Assembly: GCA_947623455.1 (NCBI GenBank)
Contig: OX392529.1
Coordinates: forward strand, 8,184,001-8,248,000
Reading direction: 5' to 3'
From: Mimachlamys varia
Lineage: Eukaryota; Mollusca; Bivalvia; Pectinida; Pectinidae
DNA length: 64,000 nt
Shown here: in pieces, positions 13,701-28,700 of the stretch
How positions within the stretch are numbered: position 1 is the first letter of the stretch
Layout of the letters: each line of letters begins with the position of its first letter
Program-made: the position numbers and the translations under genes
The notes under the pieces: generated by a model
What the model was told of the DNA's origin: nothing
Databases searched by the model: none
Seen by the model: only the letters and a program-made list of their open reading frames with translations

Positions 13701-16700
13701 ACACTGCAATCAAAATATTAAAGTGACCTGTTCTGATAAGCAACACCTGTATGAAAACAAAAACAAGTTGGCCAAGAGAGGGGTAAAGGTTTTTCCCATA
13801 GTAATGCAAAACGTTTACTTGAATGATGAACATAGCACACGCATTCGTATTAAATCTTTCTCAGTATGTTTTTTTTTAGTTCCTGTTTGGTACATTCATG
13901 AATCATGTTCAAAGTAGCTTACAACCATATATATATGTATAGTTGTCCACCTTTTCTGGAAAAGATCTCGCATTTTTTAGAAGGAGGTGTTAAAGATTGA
14001 TCAGATTGTTTTAAAAAATATAACATCCCCTTATTAGAACTTCTAGAGTATACAGTGTTCCAATAAAGCCCTTTTGTAATGCTTCCAAGAATGGATCAAT
14101 TCTTACTTGAGCAATTACCAAAGCTATTGATGAAGTGTTGCTTTTTAGATATAAAAAGGCGGAGTTTGTGGTTACGGAGTCACGGTGGTAGGACGCCGGG
14201 CTCGTGATCGAAGAGTTTCAAGTTCGAGTCCCGGTCACGCACTGGTTGGGTAGTGCTAGAAATTGTAAAATGCTGAATATAAGCGCGGAAATGGCAGCAC
14301 CGGTTGTATGCTCCCCGATATTGGCTGGTTGCTAAGGCCCTATATAGGATGATAATTTGTGAACCGCTTTGAGACGGCCTTTAAGGTCGTGATAAAACGG
14401 TTTATAAGAACCTCGAACTATTATATAATCTTTATTATTGTTTGATGGTTATCAAGCAAGCAACGTTATTGTTGCAAACAGTAAATATGATATTGTTTAC
14501 AAACAAAGATCAAGTTGATAGATGCCTTGTCTGCAGACACGGACACATACTTATCGTGTAGATCGTGGAGTGAAGATTGAAACTGAAATAAGATATATGT
14601 ACTTGTGTTTAGTTTTCTTTTTACACTGCTTGTTCATTACTGATTAATGGACCAGATAATACTCACCCACCTTAAAGTGATTTCAACTCATCATGGTCTC
14701 TTTAAGTCCATTGTCGAAACTTAATAATAACATTCCATTTGATAGATATACCTTCTCGAACCCTCTCGTAGCTTTATGTTGGATATAATGTGTTGTTTAC
14801 CTATTACTTTGTGTCCACTTGACCACAGCAGTACGGAATTGAAGCACTTAGCTGTGCTGAAGGAGGTTGATGACCGGTTGATGACCAACTTCAACATAGT
14901 GAAGATTATGTCATCCTAAGGCATCTAATTCAGTTCTGTAGCGTTTACTAGTAAATAAAAAACGATGGATGCATGATAACTGTAAGAAATAATAGATGTT
15001 CTTATTTTTGGTAGTACGGTTGCATGCCGGCATGGTCAGATTTTGCTGACGTTAATGACATCAATCCCCTTGCTGGCAAATTTGACTTTGATGCCAAGTC
15101 ATTGAGGCTATATGGCTGTCCCTTCGAATAGGCTTAAACAGTCTGTACCACGTCATCAATACCCCTGTGAAGCCTCATCACCAGTTTCCAATGCAGCTAA
15201 AACAATGTAGTTCATACGCGTCGTACACCTAATGGTCACTTTAGAAAGCCCATAAAGCCTTCAGACTTCACAGTATTCAGTAGATAATTTCTCTTTCAAG
15301 AATCCTTTTTTGTTGGAATGATTATGCATTACATATATTGTTGGAAGGTTACCCCGTAGAAATCTACTTATCGTGTTAAAGTGTTAAACACGTGACTAAA
15401 ATATATGCAGTGCTGCCTGATTATTAAGGTATTGGCCTATCTATTGAATGTTTCTTTTAATCTGCTTCTGGAGGATGTGCTAGCAACGGTAACCGGAACT
15501 TAAAATAAAAAAAAAAATCCAAGACAAATTGTTATTTTGGTTAACATTGCAGAAACAAAATGAGTCTAGATAGTAATCATAAGACACCCTATTTTAAAAT
15601 GGTATGCTTTACCCCAAACAATCAGCATGGATGAAGTAGTTGGACATTCTTAACCAGTAATTAGAAAATATTAATTGGCAATGAAGTATTTGTTTGCCAA
15701 ATATTCAAAATTTTAAGTGAATATTGGTATTCATAATATCTATTATACATCAACGTTATATTAATCTACCTAGGAGTCATTCTGTGTTTATATTAGTTCT
15801 CCTTTATGAGAAATACACTTAAAACCTACTAAGATGTTAATAACTGACCCAGGTTGATAACCAACAAGAGTTATCTCCCTTACACCATTGCCTTGCACAT
15901 TGATCTTGTTTATATATGTTGAGTTCGTTTATTTCAACCTTAAACTTTCAATCTATTAATAAAAAGTGTATTACTTAAACAGCAATATAATACCAACGCA
16001 TGCGGGAGAGAACTGATATAGGCCCAGCCTGTTGTTCAATCCCATTCATTGTACCATCAAAATGAATAAAATTTGTTGAAATGAAATGAACAAAATGAGG
16101 AAGAACTCATTTCAACAACTACTGAATCGATGTTAAAGCCAAACAAATTAAACATTTACATTAGTACCTTATACAGATTATGTGATATACAACTAGGAAG
16201 CACTGTTTTTATTTCTGTTGAAGGTTGTGATAACAACGGTAATCTGAAGTTTAAATCCGATAATAATACAAGGCAAGCTGGAAACAGCAATACAGTAGCG
16301 TTCCAAGGCTCGGCCTACATCGAGTTCAGTGTCACGTCGTCTACCGGGGAGGCGGGCCTCAGACTTCGGATAACGTCCCAACGTGCTAGTGGTAACGTAT
16401 CCAATTAGTTGTTTGATGTACCGTTTTTGATATTAGTGGTTGTTTGATATGCCTTATCCAAGTTGTTCGATAATGATTGTATAGTTTATATTGATTATTT
16501 GCTATTAAAACATCCAGATTTCTTTGCGCTCCAGATTGAGTCCTTCGCGAAAAAAAATAAATGTAGCTCTAAATAGATTAAACAGCACATGCTATTTTCT
16601 TTTTTAGACAATACGGAGGCGTGCAGTTCCAGTGGAACATCTATCATAGCAACTGAGGAAGTCCAGTATTTTACCAGTACTGACTTTCCTCAACTATATT

Positions 16701-19700
16701 TAAAGTACGTAAGACTGTATTTGAAGTTATTGTTTGAGTTTTTGAACTTTTGTTGTATTTTGAAGTGAAATAAGGGTTCTTCTAGGAATTCTTAATCAAC
16801 CTTCATATATATCCTGAATCCTTGTGTCGTAAGTTTGTCCGTATGTAGCCAGTATATATCACGAAAATTTCGATATTTAGAGCAAGCGATATGTATAGAA
16901 TAACGCCATGTAAATACCAAAGGTTGAAGGACCAAAGATGTTACTGTAAAGAAAGGGAGAGTTTGCGATCTCAAAATCGTAATAGTTAGTTTGTCATTGT
17001 TTGTCTATAATATACACTTTTTTAATACATGAATTGAAATTACACAATAATCGTTCTTTTCTAAATTCTTAAATTAAAGGGGTTTTACGCATTTGACCCA
17101 TCTGTTTTAGTAGAGGATAAGAACATTTCGATTCCTATTTTGTTGCCCCTAACATTTCTGACGAGCCCTAGCAGGATGGCACAGCTGTATGATGCAGTTT
17201 ACTTCATTTTCTGGCATACTGTATCCATTACTAAATTTAAATGTCGCCGTATGTCTGTGTTACGTCATCTATATACATAAGCTTATTGTTCACCCCTGGG
17301 GTATGCATGTTTTTGCATGCTTTGCCAAATGTAATAAACAGCCTGGCAAATTACATGTCAAAAGCAAGGTCCACGGTTAGGTATGATACATACCAAATAA
17401 GGATCAAGTGACTACTCTTGTATGTGCCCGAAAGAGTGATTAATAATCTTGTAAAATATCAGTATTGTTCTTAATTCTTCCAAATTCGTCAATTAAAGGG
17501 GTTTTGATCACTTGACTGTTCTGCTTTCTTAATTAATGAGAAATTTTGTATTCTTCCTTTTGGCCCTTTGGCATCACTGTGAAACATATGTGTGTGTTAC
17601 GTCATCTTTAAAAGGTGCAGCATGTCTGTGTTAGGTCATCTATCTTCATGAGCCAATTGTCCCCCGAGATATGCAAGTGTTCGCATGGTTTGCCAAAAGT
17701 AATAAACACCTTGGAAAATTAAATGTAAAAGCAAAGTCCACGGTTATCAATGATGCATACCGACAATTGATCTAGTTACTTCTGTTAGATTTGCCCGAAA
17801 TAGTGATTAATAAGCTTGTAAAATATCTATAGATCTGCTAAACATTAACTTTATTTTCGCTGTGTAGCGGTGTTCAATGTCTGTGGCAGATATCGGCGGG
17901 AAACTCCGGAAAAACCGTTGTTTTGACTGTTGAGTTCTACGATATAGAGGAAGAGGAGGGCTGTGAAGACCACTTAACCATTGAAGGTAGTGCTTATACT
18001 AGATTTTGGTTTATCTTGATGTCATGTTTTTATGCTTTATTTATTGAGCTCAAATATATAAACCGAAGTCAGTGTATTTATACTTTTACGTGTATACTCT
18101 TACTCATCATCTCGTCATTGATGATATTTTGATCATTTAAAACATTAGTTCCATTATTTAAAAGGTACAGCATGTGTGTGTTACGTCACCTTCCATCCAT
18201 ATTTCTGTATAAATGTGCGTAAGTAGACGTAGATAGACAATCGTTCACCTTGTCCGTGTCCCTAATTATCCACGCTTCCGGAGTTCCGTTAAGTCCAGTA
18301 ATGTTGATAAAACGTTCACTGTAGTCTTTCAAACAATCTCTGTATTTAAGGTAGTTTTAGGGTCATCAAGGCTTTATATTTATATTTTCACTTTGCTCCG
18401 CCCCAATGAAACTGTGAAACTCTGTTCACTTTATTTCCCGAAGAACTAAGTGGGGCACGCGCTTTTTCGTTCCTGGCGAAGTAATACATTTGTTTACAAC
18501 AGTGTATCGTTAACGTAAACACACGTAAAACAGCTGTTTGACATGCCAATGCGTTATGCCATAATATTTTGTCTGACAAAATCATGACATTTCCGAAAAC
18601 ATTAGTTCAAGATATATTGGTCCTAAATTCCTCATAGGTACCCTCGATGGTCGTGCGAAATGTAATGGCACCATCATCTACCCATCAGTCAGATTCGCGA
18701 TTTTATTGCATGTCCTATACAAAAATAAAACGTTTGAAATTGGTTAAAGAAATCAATTCTCTTTTAAGAAGTTACATATGCTAGATTTTTTTATTCGACA
18801 GATGTAACCTGTTCACGAACTGATAAGCTAGCTAGACTACTGTAGGACCTAATCTAGCTTGCTCATAGAGGCCCGAGAATTTGTTACACTTACAGCATAG
18901 CTTTTGGACCTAAGCTACGGTGTCTAGAATATTCTTTTATTTTCGAGGAATTTAGATTGGGGTTGCATTTTATCCGAAATTGATCTAAACCTTCAAAAGT
19001 GTAAACATACTTTAAAAACCTTAGTTTAGGTCCAAAACTAGATATAACGAATTCTCAGTCACATGTGATCTTGTCAATACCTACCTTAAAAGCTTGCAGG
19101 TTTCGGTCAATGTTCCAAATTAAAAATCGTCAAATCACTAATCTCCTTTATTACATGTCACCCATATCATTCATCATACTTTCGTCAATAAGCTTTGCCT
19201 AATTCTACTGTTAATGAGACGTTTTCAATATGATTAGGCTTACCGAAATCCAAATACCGACAACTCGCTTCAACTGTCGTTATGTTTACCGCTGCGCAAT
19301 ACCAACCGCTCTAAAACACACTCTCTTAATTCATTTTACACTTGAAAGGTATTTCAATCAATTCGTAATGAAAATAAAAGTTTGGGAGGTATGATTAAAG
19401 CACATTTAAAAACCATATAATAAAAATCTTGTCTCTAGAACACAAATAAATTTTTCTGTTGCCTAGTGATGAATAAAGCTATTGGCTGTTCCGCGTATGC
19501 ATATACACATGACGATAGGTGTGCAACAATGTAACAAATGTGAAGCACAATGTGACACTGGCATTTTAAAGTACTTACGAATGACGGGACATTTAAATTA
19601 GAAAACGTACATAAAGAATTGAAAGTCTATTTTGTTGCTTGCGTGGACTGATGAAGTCAAGTGAACCTCGTGCAAATGGTACATGAACTGCTTCGCAGTT

Positions 19701-22700
19701 CACTTCATTTGCCCGAAGTTCACTTGACTTCCTTGTGTTGTCAGGTGACGTTTGGACAATTGTGACGTCACCAGTATCATGGAGAAGGCTCTGCCTATCA
19801 ATTTATTTCGTTGTTTAAAAATGTATAATCACCGCCTATAAATCTTTTCACTGGTTCAAATTGTATAAGCTCTGTCCGTAAATATTCATGAAAGAGTAGT
19901 GCTTTATTTTCCAAGAAATAATTCCATTTTAGGTAGGCAAAAACACTCAAGGGATATATTCTGTTTTATATATTTATTCTAGGTTTGTCAACAAATGCCA
20001 CACAAATATGTGGGCGAGAATTCTCCCATCCTCTAAAGACGTTCAGAGACACCATTTTAAACGCTAGTTTTTCTTCTTCTGATTCCGATGTGTTTCATGG
20101 ATTTGTGTTCAGCGTTGTCACAGAAAAACCATGTACTCCAGCTACTCCAACGATGCTTGAAGCCGACGTTAATGTGGGGAGTATCTCCTCAGTGGGCTAT
20201 CCCAACAACTACACGTGGTAAGTTCTGATGAACGGTATTTACTCTACCGTATCCTGCCTCTGAATATTATATAGGTCTCATCCATTGAAAACGAAAGTAT
20301 GATCAAACTGGGGCATTTACCTCACTTACACATGTTATGATCTTCATATTATACATTTGAATATATAAACAAATCTTATTGCAGCAAGTGTAATTATAAT
20401 AGTTCACTAGCATTTCAAGAGCGTCATCTTTACGTATAAACATTCACTAATAACGCCTATTAATGTTTTTAATTTGTATATATCAACATAAGTACTGTAA
20501 AAAGTATTAATTTTCATGAAAATTGTCGATAAAAGACTTGAGCCAGTTTTAAAATCTTTGGAAACATTCATGAACATGTGGCCACAAAAGCAGTCAACAC
20601 ATATCACTGCGAATAATCACGAAAGTGTTTAGCCTATGATGAAAGAGAAACAAGATGGGCCTGGAGCCTCCATAGCCACAGTTAATCTCATTTGAGCAGT
20701 GGCACGGTACATAATATACACATTTTCGTAGTACACGATTTGAAATTATACAGAACTAGTTTAATTTTATTTCTAAATTTATAAATTAAAGGGGTTTTAC
20801 GCATCTGACCCGTCTGCTTCTACATTAGTTTAGAAATTTTGGATTCCTACCTTTTGGTCCCTAGCATCACTGAAGAGTCCTAAGATGACGAAACAGCTGT
20901 AGGCTGCAGTTTAATTCATTTTTTCGGCATACTGTATCTATTACTAAATTTAAGAGGTGCAGCATATGTGTGTGTTACGTGATCGCATAGAGATCGAGGA
21001 CAACCTACGCCGCTTAGCAATGAGGAAAAATAAATAACATGTACGAATACATTTCCAGTATCAAAATCATCAACTATATTGTTATATATCTTTGAAGGAA
21101 CCGACAGTCTGGGGACTACGTGTGTGAATGGCAAATCAAGGCTAGCGATATGTCTGCTGGGATACTGCTTTACCTTGATATTGGCGGACTTAGTAGTAGT
21201 ACCAATCTCAGTGTATACTCGGGTAAGGCTGATTGTCATCATCAGGTGCAGTTTGTCTTTATATCCCGCCATGAAATGGGGGGTATAGTGTTACCCGTGT
21301 CCGTCACGTCACCAGCTTATTCAAATAATTACTGATCCGATTATCATCAAACCTCGAATACGTAATAAACATGAAGATATAATTTCATATGGGGGAAGGG
21401 GGCATTTATGTCTCATAGATATTTCTGGTTTCATTTGCAAAGCTTGATATCACAGTCCTTTGCCTGATGTACACTATTTGTAAATTTATAATTGAATGTT
21501 CATTGAATGAGCCGGTTAATGCATTTTTTGCTCTGTTATTCGTCAAAGAACAACTTTCATGTGGTATATCTCTTTATTTGAATTATATAAAGATAATCAT
21601 TTTGGCCCACTACAAAACTACATTAGGACCTGTATTTTTTTTGTGAATAAATTTTATTATGATCTTTATACCTTCAATGCAAAACGACATCTAAGCATTG
21701 AAACTTGCTGTGGTCTGTTTCAAAGGTTGATGAATCCAGATGGTTTTGCAACAAATCTATGACCTTTTCAATTTATCACACAAAAAATCCCATTCAAAAC
21801 AAAATTCGATCCCTGTAGTTCGATCAAAGTATATTTCAAGTGCTGTTTCAAGGAGAAAATCAAGCTGTGAACTTCACAATTTAAATTATTTTAATAAGTT
21901 TATTACCAGCTGACAATATCAAAGGCTGTAAATCCTGTTCACATTTTTGTGTGTTGTCAGAATAAATTTATGTATCTATGTATATGTCCTATAATTTTAA
22001 TTTGTTAAGTCCATTCTGATAATTTGTTGAACATGCTGGAGCTTGTGCGAGTCTACATATTGCACGTTGATTGTTCGATTCAGCCAAATAATGTAGAAAC
22101 GAAACAGATAAAACTAGTTCTACCCCTTTTGTCATAAATGCACACGTTTTTTTTTTTCTGACTCGTCATCGCAGAAGGACGGATGAGAAAGTTACTAGCT
22201 CGAGAAACCAGACGTGGTTCAAAAGGATAAAATTATTTCATAGGAAATTTGAATTTTCGAATTCCTTTCATACATGACGCGACCAGATTTGTACCGGGGG
22301 TTGACAAAAACACAGCAAGTAGAATAAGTAGACTTGCTGAAGATAAATTAGAGAATAGCGAAGCGTTAACAAAATTATAATCCGAACTCACAATTGATTA
22401 AACCAAGGGCAATATATGAAGAGGAACAATGGAACGATTTACATGGAAACCCTTGTAAAACTACAAGAGAATAAGACCGGGTGCCCCCGAAGAGATGTAA
22501 ATCTTTGTCACATTCAAGTAAACATCAAATTCTCAGAATGAGAACCGAGTTCATTGTCAATCACAACAAGTAAACACACTAATGAGCATACTCAAAAACG
22601 TGCATCTTCATATCACTTAATGATACAGAATATTTCTCAATGAGACAAAGATGGCGACCATAAAACTTGCCCATAGTTCTTATCAATCTACATCTCTCGA

Positions 22701-25700
22701 ATCCATGCGTTGTAACATAACTTGTCACTACGCTAGCAACAATGAACCGATAACATTTTGCTGTAATTATTTGTTTGTTTTTAGTTGTTCGATCAATATA
22801 ATATAATATCTAACATAATGAGGTATATATTTATTATACCTGACATGATTTAGGGATGTATTGGTGATAGCTAGGTAGACATTTATTATGCATGTGCTTA
22901 TGATACATTTAGCATACATCCCTCAAATTTGCATTTGATACCAGGCATATATATCAAAAGGCAAACAAGAACAATGTTTGGTGAATTTGAGATCATTTAA
23001 GATGGGTTCCTCGTTCGGCAGCAAGGAATGGAACAAGTTGAATAAGTTGGGGAATGTTAATGAGGCTTTTGTCACTTGTTTGTGAGGAATTGGCAAATAT
23101 TCTACCATCTGTTGTCCAATAGGAACCATTGTCCTTCCACTTGGCCTTGCCTAGTAGCTGAACAATAGCTTGGTGTTTGCTTGTGAGATCTTCTGTAATA
23201 GATATTGTATCCTTATCAGATTTCAAGCTTCTTTTGCTTTGGAATGCTTCATTTTTTCCACATTCCAGCTTCGGAAACGACAGATTATTTGATGTTTATT
23301 TACCATTGCAGTTTTCCTATGATATGGGAGCGGTATATACCATCATTACCGATCTTGGCGTGAAGTTTTGAGAGATAGATTTCTATAACCTTGGTGTCTG
23401 TAAATCTTTTTTTTCTGAGGGCTGAGCTTAACATTTATGGAACCGAAGGCTCTTCTGGCGACCATATTGTTTTATCTCCTCAAATTTATCTTCCAACAAT
23501 TAAACGTTTTCTCTAATAAATCGCTTAGACCTTTCACTTCTGCCTCAAGATCAACACATTTGTTACTCAGAATATCGTTTGACATTTACAAGCTTGGTAT
23601 GACAGACTCTTGGGTCTGGATCTGTTGGTGAATGGGCTGGATGAGTTCGGCCATTGCTGTTTATTGTCCTTATCATTTCCGACATATATGGTGCTATGGT
23701 TTTGGTTATTCAGGACTGACTCGTGCCAATTGAACAAAAGGCTTCATATCTAAGTTTGCCTTTGCCTACGTCTATATGGCGTAATAGGGCTAGACATGGA
23801 ATTAACACGGGGTGACTTCTGGTATGCCGTGGGTGGTCAGGTGTATCCGGAGAATCTTCAAACTTTCTCATAGAGGATAAGTCATTATCATAATTTTCCA
23901 TATTTGGGTTTCAGTAGGACAATTTAAGTACCAGATATAGTAGAGCACCGAGTCAGTGAGCACGTTCAATATGGCGGCCAGTATGGGGTTGTGTGGACAT
24001 CAGTTGATTTAGTACAAAGTCTAAATATACCAGTAAAAAGGTATCAATTAGCGCAAAATACTATATGGAGGCAGGATTACATCAATGTTAAATTCAGTGA
24101 TGACCCACCGTATCATTGATCACATACTAGTTCATTAGACATAGTCAGCCGGGCTGGTGGTCAGTCCGCTCAGGTCGCCATTCTGTGACAATTAATTTTG
24201 TTGGTCCTAAAACTTCACGAACTGTCGCCTCAAACTATGGATATTTAATCATGCAAAGTTTCACGTCTTGTCCTATAACACGAGCTGCTATTAATGACAG
24301 ATTATCATGGTAACTGATCTGGCGTTCCAGGCTGTTCAGAATATTGACGTGTATTACAGGAGCTATAGTGTTCTAAGGAATTCATTGCTGAGGAATTTTG
24401 TATTTTTTTCATGCATTTTTGTTGTGCATTAGGTTGTGATAAGACTGGTCCAAAACTCTACCCCGAGGCTGGCGTGGATCCGACAAAGGCAACATCATCG
24501 ATACAGACAGAAGTTTCCACAGGAAACTGCACGTTTATTGAGTTTTCTGTGGGATCAGCTGGAGGACAGGGATTTCAGATACAGTATTTGTCAGTAGCCG
24601 CTAGTGGTACGTTGTGACCAATGCGTTGTAGTATTTAAACAGAATATAATTGCTGCATAAATATTCCACGGAAAACATGATTGTACATTATGTTGGATGC
24701 ATTCTTTTAGATCATACAATGCTCAACAGCGATGAAATAAGCATTATAGGTAAAGATATAGCCTGAGAACAATGTGATGGACGTCTGCTTTGTAAGCCAT
24801 ATAGAAGTGGTTTTACTTGATATTGAGGGTTGGAGAATCGATAATATTTTAAGTAAACAGGTGACTCGATTTTTCAATATACTGGAATGTAGCACAACAC
24901 AGTGTAGGGGATCACTGTGTTATGACATGTAATTGATTGGATTTTTACATGTTTTACAAGCTCTAAAAATTGATTCAAGCTAAAATAGACTCATCGCTGA
25001 AACATGGACCTGTGAGTTCACCATTATTAACGGTAGATTGTCTGTTTGTCAGATAACAAGGCTGCCTGTTCGGCGTCCGCTGTATCTCCGGTAGCACTGG
25101 AAGCAAACGACACACTGCGGTATCTGACAAGTCCAAACTTCCCAGACGCTTACCCGTCGTAAGTTACATTTATAGAAAAGTTTTACACTGGATAATAATT
25201 CAGAATATTGAATTGTGTGTCTTCACAAAGAACATTTGAGTCCTAATGAAACGGATTGTCTTTATTATAGGGAACATATTGTATACATGATTGGTTGAAA
25301 GCATTAACATCATGCTAATTTAACGTTATGTGATTGGTGTAAATCATCATGCTAATTAAACGTTATGTGATTGGTGTAAATCATCATGCTATTTTACTGT
25401 TATTTGATTGGTGTAAATCATCATGCTAATTTACTGTTATTTGATTGGTGTAAATCATCCTGCTGGTTTTTTATTATGTAATTGGTGTAAATCATCGTGC
25501 TAATTTACTGTTATTTGATTGGTGTAAATCATCATGCTTATTTTCTATTATGTGATTGGTTTATATCATGGTGCTAATTAACTGCAATGCGATTGGTTTA
25601 AATCATCATGCTAATTTACTTTTATGTGATTTGTATAAATCAATATGCTAATTAACTGTTATGTGATTGGTTTAAATTATCATGACGTGACTGGTGTAAA

Positions 25701-28700
25701 TTATCATGGTAATGTAATTGATGTAAAGCTTTAACATTATTTTCGCTGTCCACAGATCTTCACAATGCTACTGGAACGTAACAGATGGTGATACGGGCAG
25801 AGGAGTGATATTGACGGTGGAGTTTAATCACTTTGCATCTTCTTGTCAAGACTATGTAGAGATTAGCGAAGGTAAAATCCCCAAAAGTGTATAGTTTGAA
25901 CATTAATATAAACTTCAGTTCTAATCGTACAGCGTTATGCGATTGCGTTGCCTAAAAACAGTCTGTGTTGAAGTATTATTGAGTATTAAACTACATAATA
26001 TATTATGTAGCAAATTGAATACAATAACAAACTTTCTAACAAGTGGTTTATTATAGTTATATATTATGTTTGTGGAGATGATGTTAGACATAATTTTGCA
26101 GTAAAAGTTACTTGATTTTGTGCGTTCAAATCTATGATTCAAGCTCATTCTGTTTTTTCATGACGAAAACGATCAGATAGTTTTGTTTAATGCGTAGTCC
26201 TTTATGCATTTTTTTGCAATAAAATTTACCGAAATGAAATTATTAAGTGATATGTCACTTTTCTTGGCATTATATTTTGATTGAATTGCAGGTTCAGGCA
26301 TTTTTGCAATAAAATTTACTGAAATGAAATAATTACATTTTCAAATTTCTATTTTGTTTGTCTTTCTTACTTTCCTATTAAATGCAATTGACTCATTTAA
26401 TAGTCACCATCTATGCGCAATTGACATTTCCATAATTGTAATTTCACGAGACGGATTTGTCACTTTTCCTTGCATAATATTTTGTTTGTCTTTCAGGTTC
26501 CGGTACGGAGAGCACAAAAGTATGTAACGACAAGTTCAGCACGTCACCAATCGTGTTTAAAAACAGTTCTTTCCAAATTAAGTTTAATTCTGACGGGTCA
26601 AATAACGCTAGTGGATTTGTAATAAGCTATATCCTGGACGCACCGTGTAAGGGAACAGTGACCAATCTAAAGGCAGATTTACCTATAACCACTATCACAT
26701 CCCCCGGATACCCGTCCCCGTACCCCAGGTAAGCACTGTGTCCTTTGTGCATATGTCATTCATTTCCATGTCACTATTGTCTTTAGCTATCTAGGATAAG
26801 AAATTGGTGTAGGAAATGTTTGACCAATACCTTCACGTCAAGACCTTCCATGCCGTAATGTGGCAGTGAGGGTGTGATTAAAAAACGTCTACGATATATT
26901 TATTGTACATGTTAGAAAGATAAGATATTTTGTTTTGAGCAAATTTGTTTGCATTGATGGGCTATTTAAAATTTGTTCGTTTTCGTAAAAAAATGTCAAG
27001 TAAAAAGGTCAGGCCAGGCCAAATGTAGCTTTTTCAGTTTTTGGTTTTATTGTGGTAGCTCAAATGAGTTAAAAATACTTTTCGTGATCATAGATGAGTT
27101 GTGCAATTGGAGGAATCCACTCAAGGGATTTTCCTTTTTTTTTTGCAAAACCCTTCTTCAATGTATAAAGCTTGTTATTGTCATTGTAATGTTGTTAAAA
27201 CGTGCGCTGATATGCATATTGTATTTGCGTGCTAAAGTTTGTTTCTTTTAATATATTAATATTTTAATATTTTTTATGATAATATTTGTATATTTGTATA
27301 ATTCTTATTAACCTCATTTCATCAGTATTGGACGAACCGGTGGATATGTTTGTAAGTGGCACATTGAAGCTGACACCAACTCAACAGGAATTCTCATTAG
27401 ATACGACTTAGATGCACTGGCACGGGGTGATACTCTCGCTCTTTATGAAGGTAAAAAAACATATATCATGTTTATAATTGATTGCGATGTAGTCTTTAAT
27501 TTGGATTTATGTAAAGTTTCTTGTTACACAACCATTTTCTACTTATGATAGGGCAATCAAAATCGTCACGTTTACCGTATAAGTAAGAAGTGAGCTGCCA
27601 TTGTTGGCCATTATTACCATTGTAAGTCGAGGTTAGCGGTCGATATTGAAGAGACTGTTGTGTATTTGATTTCATGTTCAGAAGTGTATATATGATCGAC
27701 ATGAGCTTAAAACGTCTTGTTATTTAAGAAAAAACACATCGTCGATATTTCTGATAACACTGCAATCAAAATATTAAAGTGACCTGTTCTGATAAGCAAC
27801 ACCTGTATGAAAACAAAAACAAGTTGGCCAAGAGAGGGGTAAAGGTTTTTCCCATAGTAATGCAAAACGTTTACTTGAATGATGAACATAGCACACGCAT
27901 TCGTATTAAATCTTTCTCAGTATGTTTTTTTTTAGTTCCTGTTTGGTACATTCATGAATCATGTTCAAAGTAGCTTACAACCATATATATATGTATAGTT
28001 GTCCACCTTTTCTGGAAAAGATCTCGCATTTTTTAGAAGGAGGTGTTAAAGATTGATCAGATTGTTTTAAAAAATATAACATCCCCTTATTAGAACTTCT
28101 AGAGTATACAGTGTTCCAATAAAGCCCTTTTGTAATGCTTCCAAGAATGGATCAATTCTTACTTGAGCAATTACCAAAGCTATTGATGAAGTGTTGCTTT
28201 TTCGATATAAAAAGGCGGAGTTTGTGGTTACGGAGTCACGGTGGTAGGACGCCGGGCTCGTGATCGAAGAGTTTCAAGTTCGAGTCCCGGTCACGCACTG
28301 GTTGGGTAGTGCTAGAAATTGTAAAATGCTGAATATAAGCGCGGAAATGGCAGCACCGGTTGTATGCTCCCCGATATTGGCTGGTTGCTAAGGCCCTATA
28401 TAGGATGATAATTTGTGAACCGCTTTGAGACGGCCTTTAAGGTCGTGATAAAACGGTTTATAAGAACCTCGAACTATTATATAATCTTTATTATTGTTTG
28501 ATGGTTATCAAGCAAGCAACGTTATTGTTGCAAACAGTAAATATGATATTGTTTACAAACAAAGATCAAGTTGATAGATGCCTTGTCTGCAGACACGGAC
28601 ACATACTTATCGTGTAGATCGTGGAGTGAAGATTGAAACTGAAATAAGATATATGTACTTGTGTTTAGTTTTCTTTTTACACTGCTTGTTCATTACTGAT

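Larger units (their letters stand above)
1..13892 (+). repeat. Tandem genomic unit 1 (ten exons, four CUBs)
   Basis: The first bases of the window correspond to about 13,893 and 27,949 (tacattcatgaatcatgttc). Unit 1 aligns with unit 2 at an offset of 14.06-14.32 kb. By eye, identity is about 88% near 1-1,500, about 94% for 3-7.4 kb and about 99% from about 7.45 kb on. Unit 1 alone keeps about 815 bp (about 3,015-3,830) that unit 2 lacks. Confidence 0.85.
13394..16223 (+). other. Intron 10, spans the unit 1 / unit 2 boundary
   Basis: 2.83 kb. Holds the boundary (about 13,893), a SINE (14,171-14,437), a relic exon (15,475) and an inserted segment (about 15,560-16,125) absent from unit 1. No gene recognised. 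Confidence 0.65.
21223..24432 (+). other. Intron 15, unit 2
   Basis: 3.2 kb copy of intron 5, carrying copies of the unclassified repeat and the LINE ORF1 remnant. The 94%-to-99% identity switch against unit 1 falls near its start (about 21,500-21,700). Confidence 0.6.
13893..27948 (+). repeat. Tandem genomic unit 2 (hybrid unit, ten exons)
   Basis: The left part (13,893-18,030) is about 99.5% identical by eye to unit 3 at +14,056. The right part (about 21,500-27,948) is about 99% identical to unit 1 at -14,056 to -14,182. The stretch between (about 18,030-21,500) is about 94% like unit 1 and strongly diverged from unit 3. This is the pattern of an unequal-crossover product. Confidence 0.8.

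Noticed and set aside
16193..16381. Minus-strand ORFs opposite type A exons (also 30,249-30,437)
   Set aside because: Antisense shadows of the CUB exon with no recognisable domain.
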